DNA from: JANRKH01 sp033763595
GTDB lineage: Bacteria; Pseudomonadota; Alphaproteobacteria; Rickettsiales; Rickettsiaceae
Direction: 5' to 3'
Assembly (NCBI GenBank): GCA_033763595.1
Contig: JANRKH010000018.1
Coordinates: 1 to 64,000 of the forward strand
DNA: 64,000 nucleotides
The position numbers and the translations under genes are program-made. Below, one piece after another: positions 43,704-51,856 of this stretch (the stretch's first letter is position 1; each line of letters opens with the position of its first letter). Under the pieces are notes generated by a model. The model saw only the letters and a program-made list of their open reading frames with translations, searched no databases and was not told the origin of the DNA.

Positions 43704-44366
43704 TCACTTAATTATATGGGTTCCATTATACATTGGATGCGATGATTCTAATACAGTTGAAGAAAATACATGCAATGGCACGACTTTTAGAGATTCTCCG
43801 TAAGTAGTCTCAAAATGATGAGGACACATAGGATCAAGAATACAAACTGTCCCGGGTGTTAGATCATAAGATACTGTTTTACCCTCCATACCAACAATAC
43901 TTCTACCTTTACCCTCAAGAATATATGCAACACGAACAGTTGTGTGTATATGATTTGCTTGTTCTGAGCTATAAGGTGGAATTTTGAGAAGCTGCAGGGT
44001 GGGATCTCCTTGTCTGGCAGGCGGCAAAAGCTGTCTCGTAGAACATCCGTTTACATATGGCAGAACAGTTATACCAGTAAGAGATGCGGATGCTTCGCTC
44101 GGCATATATCCCCTAATGATAGTAGCGCAATGGAGAGAATTAATATTGCACTGTCCACGTTTTAAAATTCCAAATTGCAAATCGTCCGATAAATAATATA
44201 TACAATCTCCAGACTCAACTTGAATATTTTCTGCTCTTCCAATAAAAGTCTTAAAATAATAAGTCTGATCTTTGGACGCTTCATGAATAGCAGAAGATGA
44301 GGTGTGATAATATCTTACTCCATAAAGTTCTTGTAACATGGCTATGTCATTCTTCGTTTCTTTCAT
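43704..44366 (-). CDS. Cupin-domain protein
   Basis: This 220-residue cytoplasmic protein has a C-terminal cupin barrel (about 135-210). Motif 1 has ANHIHTTVRVAYILEGKG, with the two His and a Glu, and motif 2 is PGTVCILDPMCPHHFET. A metal site is therefore likely. The N-terminal half (start KETKNDIAMLQELYGVRYYH) has a second beta-rich region that could be a degenerate cupin. The ligand is unknown. It starts 20 nt after the sensor-kinase-like gene and probably belongs to its operon, so it may sense or modify a small molecule for that pathway. Confidence 0.75.
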   Translation of the reverse strand: MKETKNDIAMLQELYGVRYYHTSSSAIHEASKDQTYYFKTFIGRAENIQVESGDCIYYLSDDLQFGILKRGQCNINSLHCATIIRGYMPSEASASLTGITVLPYVNGCSTRQLLPPARQGDPTLQLLKIPPYSSEQANHIHTTVRVAYILEGKGRSIVGMEGKTVSYDLTPGTVCILDPMCPHHFETTYGESLKVVPLHVFSSTVLESSHPMYNGTHIIK

Positions 44367-44386
44367 ATATAATTCCTATTGATTAA

Positions 44387-46054
44387 TTAAGTATTGAATT
44401 GTTTATTATTCTCAAGACTAAAATTAATTGATACGATTCTACCCTTACCAAGTTCCTCAATAATATTCCATAGACCTTTATTGTCCTCGATAAGAGTTAT
44501 AATATTGCTGAGTTCCAAATTAGTAGCATTGATATTATTTTTTCTAGAGCCAAAAATAGACCTGATGCGACTAATATCCTGCTCAGCTATTGCAAGACCA
44601 TTATCTTTGATGGTAATATTTATTGAGTCTGTATCTTTATTAAAGAAAGTTGAAATTGAAATCAATCCACCTGACAGGGACGTTTCAATAGCAAGTGATA
44701 GTAGACCCAATATTATTTGCTTGATCCCAATAATATTTGCTCTGAGTTCTGGTAGATCAGGCTGCAAATTAGTCTTTAGATAGACTCTTTTGTGCATTAT
44801 GCTCTTATACTTAATTAGTACAGCGTCATTAATAATATTGTTTATATTAACTAAAATCACCGAAGATTGATCAATTGTAGCATTATACATCTTAACAACT
44901 GAATCATGAACTATAGATAACATTTCTATTTGTTGCTTTCTGGTAATTCCCACGTCTATCTCACCTTTAAAGCACCGAAGGACTAAATCGCTGTGATGCA
45001 TAACAACTTTTAGCATGGATTTGAACTCGTCTTCTATTTGGCCATAAAATCTTCTTTCTGCTGCATCTGAGATATGAGTGATTTGGGTAGTTCTACTATT
45101 TGAAATATGTATCATTAATATTGTAAATAGACTTGCGCAAAATAATGCGATAATGTAAGGCAGTAATAGCGATATGTATCCTTTCCAAAAAATTGTAGAT
45201 TGTATACCCGTTGCGACTATAAAGGGAGATTGCGGTATTTTTTTAAACGAAGAATAGGTAACATCACCAATATGTATAGGCCCGATAGTAATATCCTTAT
45301 CACTTTCTCCTATTTTTTTTAGAGGAAGAAATAAATTCATATCAAGTTTTTCAGGGTATATATTCGATGAATATAATGCTGGAGTTAATGCTTTGCTAAA
45401 AATAATAAAACTATACTCATCGGTAATTTTACTTTCGAGCATTCTAGAAAGTGCAATAATGTCAAGTCCGCCTGCTAATGTGCCAGCAAATTCACCATTT
45501 GCATCGGTAATTCCCATACCCAGAGGTATGACTAAATTCCCACCTGTGATACCAATCGATTTCTCAGAAAAATGTAAAACCCAAGGAGTCGCTCTGCCAT
45601 CTTCAGTATATGATCTGTGCGAGTAATCTACTTTACTTTTATCTATGCCTTTGATTTGGCTGACAATTCTGATATTGTTCTTATCTAGCCAATCAAAAGA
45701 TGTCCACGCAAAAAGTTTATTCATCTTGTAATGTTCTGAATGAATATTGCCTAAAATCGCACTAATATCTTCAAGATTTTCTTGGTGAAGTGATATTTGT
45801 TTCCCCATATAGAGCATTACATAGTTATATTGCATAATTGTTTCCGTAACAGCAATACTTATTCTATTAGAGGCAGTATTTAATTGCTTATTTACTAAAG
45901 AAGAATATAAGCGGAAAGTAAACAAAGAAATTACAACAGATAAAACAATTACAGAACTATATATAAACCGAACTAATATAAGATAATCATTACTGAATAA
46001 AACATATAGAATTTGCCTACATTTCAAAAACCAATTACCGTACAAATAAAACAT
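44387..46054 (-). CDS. Membrane sensor with degenerate histidine-kinase-like ATPase domain
   Basis: This is a 555-residue protein. Two spans (about 27-48 and 290-314) bracket a periplasmic Cache-like sensor (SYTEDGRATPWVLHFSEK, GIPLGMGITDANGEFAGTLAGGLD read in part). The cytoplasmic part has a helical segment where the phospho-acceptor His would lie (EFKSMLKVVMHHSDLVL, no SHELRTP motif) and an HATPase-like region. There the N-box reads LGLLSLAIETS, without the Mg-binding Asn, while DNGLAI stands for the G1 box. It may be an inactive kinase or a ligand-gated signalling protein. It lies between the XRE regulator and the cupin gene, all on one strand. Confidence 0.7.
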   Translation of the reverse strand: MFYLYGNWFLKCRQILYVLFSNDYLILVRFIYSSVIVLSVVISLFTFRLYSSLVNKQLNTASNRISIAVTETIMQYNYVMLYMGKQISLHQENLEDISAILGNIHSEHYKMNKLFAWTSFDWLDKNNIRIVSQIKGIDKSKVDYSHRSYTEDGRATPWVLHFSEKSIGITGGNLVIPLGMGITDANGEFAGTLAGGLDIIALSRMLESKITDEYSFIIFSKALTPALYSSNIYPEKLDMNLFLPLKKIGESDKDITIGPIHIGDVTYSSFKKIPQSPFIVATGIQSTIFWKGYISLLLPYIIALFCASLFTILMIHISNSRTTQITHISDAAERRFYGQIEDEFKSMLKVVMHHSDLVLRCFKGEIDVGITRKQQIEMLSIVHDSVVKMYNATIDQSSVILVNINNIINDAVLIKYKSIMHKRVYLKTNLQPDLPELRANIIGIKQIILGLLSLAIETSLSGGLISISTFFNKDTDSINITIKDNGLAIAEQDISRIRSIFGSRKNNINATNLELSNIITLIEDNKGLWNIIEELGKGRIVSINFSLENNKQFNT

Positions 46055-46123
46055 AATAATTTTAAAGATATTAATTAACTATTTTATTAGTCCAAACTTA
46101 CTTAGGATTAATTCATTAAAAGT

Positions 46124-46582
46124 TCATCTTGATTCACTTAAATATTTATCTAAAATCCAATTCACAAAATTTTTATCCACCTCTGAAGTTCCGATTTTTG
46201 CACTATAGCAATATACTTCCTCGGTCAAATAGATAAATTTTTCCCTGGTTAAAGAAATTTTTTTACTTTTTAATATGTTAAGAAGATATGTTACAGTAGC
46301 ATGATATAAGTTACCATCTATTTCTAACTGATGCTCCTGACTATGCATCTTTTTTAAAGAAACATCTTGATCATCACTATTTTCAATGAATTCGGATACT
46401 GAACAATCTAGGGCATTAGCTATTGATTGAATGATGAAAAAACTCGGATTCTTTGATCTACCGGATAATATATTATATATACTACCTGCCTTTAGACCGG
46501 CTTTTTTCTCAAGTTTATTGATCGTAAGGCCACTAGCCTCAGCTCTTTTTTTTATTGCACTACTTATCATAATTAAGATCAT
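46124..46582 (-). CDS. XRE-family transcriptional regulator
   Basis: This is a 152-residue protein (148 if translation starts at the Met at 46570). The N-terminal HTH_3 domain is clear at about 5-65: GLTINKLEKKAGLKAGSIYNILSGRSKNPS, then IIQSIANALDCSVSEFIE. The C-terminal half is a short helical domain without a known motif, perhaps for dimerisation. It has a promoter of its own with palindromes upstream, suggesting autoregulation. The sensor-like and cupin genes follow on the same strand. Confidence 0.88.
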   Translation of the reverse strand: MILIMISSAIKKRAEASGLTINKLEKKAGLKAGSIYNILSGRSKNPSFFIIQSIANALDCSVSEFIENSDDQDVSLKKMHSQEHQLEIDGNLYHATVTYLLNILKSKKISLTREKFIYLTEEVYCYSAKIGTSEVDKNFVNWILDKYLSESR

Positions 46583-46598
46583 TTAATGAACAATTTTT

Positions 46599-46627
46599 AT
46601 GTTAAACTTAATATATGCATTAGTCAA
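46599..46627 (-). promoter_or_regulatory. Promoter of the XRE regulator gene
   Basis: On the minus strand TTGACT (46627-46622), a 17-nt spacer and TAACAT (46604-46599) precede the regulator gene, with the transcript expected to start 10-20 nt before the ATG. Confidence 0.6.
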
Positions 46628-46643
46628 ATATTTTTTTGCTTAT

Positions 46644-46692
46644 AAACAAAATTTTGTTTTTCTACATCTTAATATATTTGTATTAATACAAA
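46644..46692. promoter_or_regulatory. Two palindromic operator candidates upstream of the XRE gene
   Basis: AAACAAAATTTTGTTT at 46644-46659 is a perfect 16-bp palindrome. TTTGTATTAATACAAA at 46677-46692 is the core of a perfect 22-bp palindrome (46674-46695). Both lie just upstream of the -35 of the XRE gene. The second has the form TTTGTAT-N2-ATACAAA, also found before the gene at 47228. Confidence 0.6.
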
Positions 46693-46756
46693 TATTATGA
46701 AATCCCAAGTTTTTTTCAGCAATGATTGACAAATATAAATAAATCACATTTTGCAT

Positions 46757-46842
46757 TACTTTCTTCTAGGTCGCCTTGTATCTAACATGTAGTAGCACTT
46801 TCGACTTGCTCCTAGTATTATTTAATTCCCTGGGATATGGTA
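46757..46842 (-). repeat. Truncated R1 repeat
   Basis: It lacks the TACCAAATC end. It begins within the GTCGCTCACC region in altered form, then reads TTGCTCCTAGTATTATTTAA to an altered end GGGATATGGTA. Confidence 0.55.
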
Positions 46843-46871
46843 TAAGATAAAATATTTCCATCATTAGGTTA

Positions 46872-46976
46872 TACCAAATCCCATTTTTAAGTACTTTCTT
46901 CTAGCTCGTCGCTCACCTAGCATGTAGTAGGCTTCGTGACTTGCTCCTAGTATTATTTAATTCTAGAGATTTGGTA
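46872..46976 (-). repeat. R1 repeat, minus orientation
   Basis: A full-length copy of 105 bp with ends TACCAAATCCCATTTTTAAG and TCTAGAGATTTGGTA. It lies 30 bp from the truncated copy before it. Confidence 0.75.
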
Positions 46977-47093
46977 TTATTTCTAGTTTTAATTCCGAAT
47001 TCTTTAAAACTCACTTGTCATCATTTTATTAAAAAATTACACAATATAAATAAGTATTTTTACATATTGACATACTGAATTTTATATTGTAGT

Positions 47094-47119
47094 TTTGTAT
47101 GTATACAAATATTTGTATA
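47094..47119. promoter_or_regulatory. Operator candidate upstream of the 257-residue protein gene
   Basis: TTTGTAT-GT-ATACAAA at 47094-47109 has the same half-sites and 2-nt spacing as the site before the XRE gene. It overlaps a second perfect palindrome, TATACAAATATTTGTATA, at 47102-47119. A TTGACA at 47067-47072 may be the -35, which would put the site near or over the -10. Confidence 0.6.
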
Positions 47120-47227
47120 TATGTGTTTATAATATATCTACTGTTACTACTTAAATATGCAGAATATTCGATCTATGTTTTAAACCATATATTGCATAAA
47201 ATTCAAACTTAAACTCATGGTAAAATT

Positions 47228-48001
47228 ATGGAAATTCAAATGATAGTATATATAACAATAACAACAGTACTAATATTCAAAATTATCAAGTTAGAAACTG
47301 ATCTGGTACAGTTAAAAAAGAATCGAGAAGATCATGGACAAACACCTGAAACACTAGAAAATAAATCAGAAGATCGAGTAGTAAAGATTCAAAAACTTGA
47401 GTCATTAGACCAAAAGCTAGAACTAGTTATATCAGAACAAGAAATTAAACAAGATAATCTAGCAACTATATTATTACCCAAAATTTCTCATTTATTCGCA
47501 GAAGATAGGAAAAAAATATTTGATTCTTTTGTTTCTGCTTCTGAAACAGAATATATAACATCAATAGATAAATGTCCAAAATCGAAAAGTAGTTTTTCAT
47601 ATTTACCGGACGTGACACCGGAACTTTTGAGCATTGGATATGGGTTTATTCCAGAGAGTGTCATTATTTCATTCTTACAGGAAGTAGGCTTTTCAGCAAG
47701 TTATGCTGAATACATAAAGCAAATCATTCCAAGTGCTTTGTCTGTTTTGGAAAAAGTGTCAACTTTATTTTTACATTCCTCAAATTCATCAGGGTCAACA
47801 AAGAAAATAATGACTAAACATCCGTCACAAACTTATCATGAAAGATCTATTGATTACACAGGAAACCTAGCGATTGAGATAATAAAAGATGAAGGAAACA
47901 GAAACAAAATATTAAATTTTACTGCAGTATCAGAAGCCACCACAGAATTTTTAAGCCCCCTACTCGGAGCGGCGCAGGAGGAGTCCAGCGAGCTTGACTA
48001 A
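47228..48001 (+). CDS. Membrane-anchored paralogue of the TPR protein C-terminal half
   Basis: This 257-residue protein starts with one membrane span (about 5-22, MIVYITITTVLIFKIIKL) followed by a coiled coil. From SEQEIKQDNL onward it follows the C-terminal half of the 903-residue TPR protein: IFDSFVSASETEYITS, then NLAIEIIKDEGNRNKILN and the ending LGAAQEESSELD. The middle segment differs. It is thus a shortened relative in which the TPRs are replaced by a membrane anchor. The upstream gap holds repeats and an operator candidate. The function is unknown. Confidence 0.7.
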   Translation: MEIQMIVYITITTVLIFKIIKLETDLVQLKKNREDHGQTPETLENKSEDRVVKIQKLESLDQKLELVISEQEIKQDNLATILLPKISHLFAEDRKKIFDSFVSASETEYITSIDKCPKSKSSFSYLPDVTPELLSIGYGFIPESVIISFLQEVGFSASYAEYIKQIIPSALSVLEKVSTLFLHSSNSSGSTKKIMTKHPSQTYHERSIDYTGNLAIEIIKDEGNRNKILNFTAVSEATTEFLSPLLGAAQEESSELD

Positions 48002-48186
48002 TGTTATTCTCTGGAGACCTCTTTGCTAATATAAATAACAGACCACACTTTGCATATTACTTTTTACACTTAATAGTCTTGATTTTACGATGAGCTTAGC
48101 TTCCTAAAATTATTGCAAATATGCTCCAAGCGTTTGCCACTCAAATTCAAAAGGCAATTCTAGTAGTATGGATAGTACCCTAAACT

Positions 48187-48459
48187 TTAGTTGCAAGTAT
48201 CTTTGAATTTTTTTCCTACTTTGAATACTGGCTGGTTATACGCTGCAATCCTTATCTTCGCTCCTGTTTTTGGGTTTCTACCTTCCCTTGCAGCTCTTTT
48301 ATGCACTGCAAACGAACCAAAACCAACAAGATTCACAGTATGTCCCTGTGACAATGCTTGCATAAATCCATTTATAACGATATTAGTAATTTTTTCTGCA
48401 TCAGCTTTTGATATATCATTTTCCCCAGCAAGATATGCAATAAATTCAGCTTTATTCAT
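48187..48459 (-). CDS. hup: HU-family DNA-binding protein
   Basis: This is a 90-residue HU/IHF-type histone-like protein: MNKAEFIAYLAGENDISKAD, VNLVGFGSFAVHKRAAREGRNP and AYNQPVFKVGKKFKD. The beta-arm motif GRNPKTGAKIRI is intact. The frame remains open upstream, but the added residues come from an R1 repeat, and AGAGG sits 7-8 nt before the ATG at 48459, so that ATG is the start. HU bends and compacts DNA. Its promoter appears to be formed at the edge of the repeat. Confidence 0.95.
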   Translation of the reverse strand: MNKAEFIAYLAGENDISKADAEKITNIVINGFMQALSQGHTVNLVGFGSFAVHKRAAREGRNPKTGAKIRIAAYNQPVFKVGKKFKDTCN

Positions 48460-48487
48460 AGGTAACCTCTTTTTTATCGATTTATTT

Positions 48488-48496
48488 ATTATACCA
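48488..48496 (-). promoter_or_regulatory. Extended -10 promoter of hup formed at an R1 repeat end
   Basis: On the minus strand TGG-TATAAT spans 48496-48488 and ends 28 nt before the hup ATG. TTTGGTA is the R1 terminus and TAAT is the flanking DNA, so the -10 is split between the repeat and its insertion site. Confidence 0.5.
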
Positions 48497-48596
48497 AATC
48501 CCATTTTTAAGTACTACTTCGTCGCTCGTCGCTCACCTAGCATGTAGTAGGCTTCGCTCCTCGCTCCTAGTATTATTTAATTCTAGAGATTTGGTA
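48492..48596 (-). repeat. R1 repeat, minus orientation
   Basis: A full-length copy of 105 bp, nearly identical to the one at 43486-43588 (CATGTAGTAGGCTTCGCTCC subtype). It is followed directly by an R3 palindrome. Confidence 0.8.
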
Positions 48597-48598
48597 TT

Positions 48599-48671
48599 AG
48601 ACCTCTCCGAAAAACTCTACTCCTAGAGGCAATTGCGTTGCCGCTAGGAGTAGAGTTTTTAAAATAGGTCT
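48599..48671. repeat. R3 palindromic repeat, 73 bp, compact form
   Basis: AGACCTCTCCGAAAAACTCT is answered by AGAGTTTTTAAAATAGGTCT around a second inverted pair (ACTCCTAG / CTAGGAGT) and the core GGCAATTGCGTTGCC. It is the shortest and cleanest R3 copy here and could form one long hairpin. Confidence 0.75.
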
Positions 48672-48941
48672 CTTTTGATCAATCAGATCATTTGGTCGAG
48701 TTTATAAATTTACAGTCTAATGCTCAAGATTTACTTATTAATTAGGTAACTTTTTAAAAAAATTACGAATTTATTGAGGTAATATTGTTACTATTTTCGA
48801 GTTGTAAACTACCTGAAACTTTATAATATTAGTTAGCACCTCTGTTATCTACGGTTTATAAACAAATTGATTTATATCTTAAAACAGTATAAATTTGGTA
48901 TTTGATTAACAAAAATATTACTAAGAATTTAGGATTTGCTC

Positions 48942-49745
48942 ATGAAAAAGACTCAAAATGTCAAAGAAATTTCTACCGAAGAAAGAGACAAGATACTAAA
49001 GGGCGCAAATGCATTTAGTACAATCCAAATACCAATTATAGAGACCAGCGGGCAAGGTCAAATCAATATTACATTTGCGAAAACCAAAAATAGTGATGAA
49101 ACTCCAAAATCAAGCCAAGAAGAAGAGGAAAAACGCTTAGATGAAATGATAGATGTTTTGAGTAGCATTGTAACACATTATGCCTGCGTTCATGACGGAA
49201 ATGAATCTAGTGAAGATTATAACGACTCTAACATAGATAACGAAAGCTCTCATAGCGAGACAAGTGATACAAAATATCTCGAAAAACCTACGGAAGATTT
49301 ACATATTCAAGGAATGGAGAATAAAAAATTTTACCAAAAGAGCATTATAAACAACATTATAATGTCAAATACAAGTTATAATAATAATTTAAAGATAAAT
49401 GAAGGGAAGCTCATTGAAGAAGCATCTAAAGCTCAGGAGAATAGTTACACTTCTCCTGATCGTCCACTCAAGACTAAACCTAGATTTGATTTTCTAAAGA
49501 TGATTGACTCAGCTTACAATGGAGAATTATCTGCAAGTGGCAAATCAGATGGTAGTCGTATTTTAGATATAGATTTCGTTTTTGCGCAGCGCAAATTACT
49601 GGATTTAATTGAACAAACTAGTTCCTTAAATATCGCTTGCCAAGCGCAAGAATTACTTTTATATCCATATCTTGATTTTTTTAGGTACGGCCTAGCTGAA
49701 ACTAACTCATACAAATTAGTTAGTGATGAAACTTGGTCAGTATAA
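48942..49745 (+). CDS. Hypothetical acidic protein, unrecognised
   Basis: This is a 267-residue soluble protein from the ATG at 48942, with AGGA 7 nt before it. A TTG two codons earlier is less likely. There is no signal or membrane span. Residues about 45-110 are acidic and Ser-rich (SSEDYNDSNIDNESSHSETS), and the C-terminal third is helical and more conserved-looking (DIDFVFAQRKLLDLIEQTSS). No family was recognised. The composition recalls secreted host-interaction proteins, which is only an impression. It is convergent with pepP, 5 nt apart. Confidence 0.65.
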   Translation: MKKTQNVKEISTEERDKILKGANAFSTIQIPIIETSGQGQINITFAKTKNSDETPKSSQEEEEKRLDEMIDVLSSIVTHYACVHDGNESSEDYNDSNIDNESSHSETSDTKYLEKPTEDLHIQGMENKKFYQKSIINNIIMSNTSYNNNLKINEGKLIEEASKAQENSYTSPDRPLKTKPRFDFLKMIDSAYNGELSASGKSDGSRILDIDFVFAQRKLLDLIEQTSSLNIACQAQELLLYPYLDFFRYGLAETNSYKLVSDETWSV

Positions 49746-49750
49746 TAAAG

Positions 49751-51454
49751 TTATAAATAATCTTTAAACTCATAATCTAAATAAGCTCTAGCTTCATCAG
49801 AAAGCTTATTATAAAGACTTGCTTTTATTTTTTTATAATATGTCCTTATAAAGCTTAATTCGTCATCGCTTAGTAAATCCTTAATAATCAAATCACTAGA
49901 GTATGGAACAAGTGTTAATTGCTCGAATTCAAGAAAATTGCTAAGATTTGCGTCCTTAATAAATTGAAGATTTTCTATTCTAATGCCATATTCACCTGCC
50001 TCATAGTAACCTGGTTCATTAGATAATATCATTCCATTTTTAAGTGCATGTTTTGAACTGTAAGGGCTAATTGATGCAGGACCTTCATGAACAGAAAGCG
50101 CATTACCCACACCATGCCCGGTACCGTGTCCATAATCTTTTCCAGCGTCCCATAGGTATTTTCTTGCTAAAATATCTAGATTCGCGCCCGAAATATTTTT
50201 TGGAAATTTTGCCATTGCAAGTTGTATATGACCTTTCAAAACTCTTGTGTAAGCTTGTTTTTGAGCATCCAAAGCATTACCAATCACAAGAACCCTTGTA
50301 ACATCTGTTGTACCACCATAATAATGACCCCCTGAGTCAATAAGAAGTAAACCTTCTCTTGAAATGATCAATGATTCGTCAGGACTTGGCCTATAATGAA
50401 TCTTTGCACCATTTTCTCTAAATCCTACAATTGGACTGAAGCTATCTATTATATATAATTTACTCCTAGCCCTAAATTCTTTTAGCTTAATACTAATTTC
50501 ATATTCACTTTTGCCATTAGAGTTTTGAATAATCCATGCAAAAGACTCGATTAAAGCTACTGCGTCCTCTATATGAGCATTTTGCGAGCCAAGAATTTCG
50601 GAATTATTTTTAATAGACCGCATTTGTATGAGCGGATCATCTTTAGACAAGATAAATTCTTTTTTTATTTTTGACAGAAGAAAAATAGAAGCATCGTGCG
50701 GAATAATTATTGGCCTACTAATGCCCTCTAAAAAAGTCTCAATATCTTCAATATCCTTCACGATTAGATCTTTATCAAAATTTTCCGGCCATTTTCTTTT
50801 TTTCGAAAAGATAATTACTTGTTCTAAATCAACATATAAATACGAAAGTATAATAGGAGAAAATTCACTATCATTTCCCCTTATGTTCAAAAGCCAGCAA
50901 ATAGAGCAAGGAGAAGTAATAAATATAGAATTTGCTGATTGACCCTGTATATAGGACCTAAGCCTTGCGATTTTGGAATGAGAATTTTCTCCTGCGTATT
51001 TTATTTCATACAAAAAAGCATTTGATATTGGCTCTGGCGGCCTATTGTGCCAAATTTGATCAACCAAATCGATAGTCTCTTTTAGGTCTAGTTTGTTAAA
51101 CAAACTGACTGATTGCTCATTAAAAATACTAGGGTTATAACCAATTTTAGCACCGGAAGAGATATGTTGATCAAAATTAAAATCCTTTATTGACTTTAGA
51201 TCAATTACAATAGCTTTTTCGCCAAAAAATAGCTTTGCTGCATGAGTATATCTTGCATCTGTAAAGAAAATATTTTCATCGTTTGTAATTAGTAAGTATC
51301 CGTTTGAGCATGAGAAATTCGTTAAGTGCTCAAGCCTTTGAAAAAAATCATTAGGATACTCACTCATAAATTCATCCGAAGATGAAACGAGGTACCCTTG
51401 TATATTATAATCTTTGAATTTGTTACGGATTTTTTCAATTGATAGTTCGTTCAT
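49751..51454 (-). CDS. pepP: Xaa-Pro aminopeptidase (M24B)
   Basis: This is a 567-residue three-domain aminopeptidase P of the long type. Two creatinase-like N-terminal domains precede the pita-bread catalytic domain. The metal ligands are the Asp in LLIDSGGHYYGGTTDVTR, the His in GHGTGHGVG, and the Glu pair in SNEPGYYEAGEYGIRIEN. It removes N-terminal residues ahead of proline. Its ATG overlaps the stop of the small mrpF-like gene by 4 nt, so the two are co-translated. Confidence 0.95.
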   Translation of the reverse strand: MNELSIEKIRNKFKDYNIQGYLVSSSDEFMSEYPNDFFQRLEHLTNFSCSNGYLLITNDENIFFTDARYTHAAKLFFGEKAIVIDLKSIKDFNFDQHISSGAKIGYNPSIFNEQSVSLFNKLDLKETIDLVDQIWHNRPPEPISNAFLYEIKYAGENSHSKIARLRSYIQGQSANSIFITSPCSICWLLNIRGNDSEFSPIILSYLYVDLEQVIIFSKKRKWPENFDKDLIVKDIEDIETFLEGISRPIIIPHDASIFLLSKIKKEFILSKDDPLIQMRSIKNNSEILGSQNAHIEDAVALIESFAWIIQNSNGKSEYEISIKLKEFRARSKLYIIDSFSPIVGFRENGAKIHYRPSPDESLIISREGLLLIDSGGHYYGGTTDVTRVLVIGNALDAQKQAYTRVLKGHIQLAMAKFPKNISGANLDILARKYLWDAGKDYGHGTGHGVGNALSVHEGPASISPYSSKHALKNGMILSNEPGYYEAGEYGIRIENLQFIKDANLSNFLEFEQLTLVPYSSDLIIKDLLSDDELSFIRTYYKKIKASLYNKLSDEARAYLDYEFKDYL

Positions 51455-51702
51455 TGAGTATTGTTACTTTGATAATAGATTAAAATTTTTGCAGAAATAA
51501 AGCTAAACAAACTATATACAAACGCAATATCTATATATGCTCTATGTCCGTATATAGAAGCAAAAATAGCTATCAATAGAGTTGCGAGGGAATTTACTTG
51601 GAAGAATATTATTATTTTTCCATATTCTGATTTGGTAAATAATATGACTATACAGTAAAATAGTATAATAAAACTTGTAATAGCTAGAAGATATTCAAAC
51701 AT
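51451..51702 (-). CDS. MrpF/PhaF-like small membrane protein
   Basis: This 83-residue protein has three hydrophobic segments and fits the MrpF (MnhF/PhaF) pattern: a first span, a short charged loop, VNSLATLLIAIFASIYG, then the conserved DIAFVYSLFSFISAKILIYY. MrpF is a small subunit of multisubunit cation/proton antiporters. No other mrp subunit is in the window. In Rickettsiales mrp genes are scattered, so a distant partner set is possible. It overlaps pepP by 4 nt. Confidence 0.6.
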   Translation of the reverse strand: MFEYLLAITSFIILFYCIVILFTKSEYGKIIIFFQVNSLATLLIAIFASIYGHRAYIDIAFVYSLFSFISAKILIYYQSNNTQ

Positions 51703-51856
51703 TAGTACCGTTCAGTTGAAAATGGGATCTGTTATTATTTCTAAGATTGTCTACTAAGCACACTAGAATAGTAATTGAATATATGAGTTCTAATATTAAA
51801 TTGCTATAAGAATTTAGAATTTTATAATCAAAGCAAAGATCACCGGGATTCGAATA

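Noticed and set aside
44394..44783. 129-codon plus-strand frame opposite the sensor-kinase-like gene
   Set aside because: It is a shadow of the minus-strand gene, which has recognisable spans and domain motifs; there is no ribosome site.
48460..48504. N-terminal extension of HU (15 extra codons)
   Set aside because: The extra residues come from an R1 repeat end and flank. The internal ATG has AGAGG at the right distance and matches family starts.
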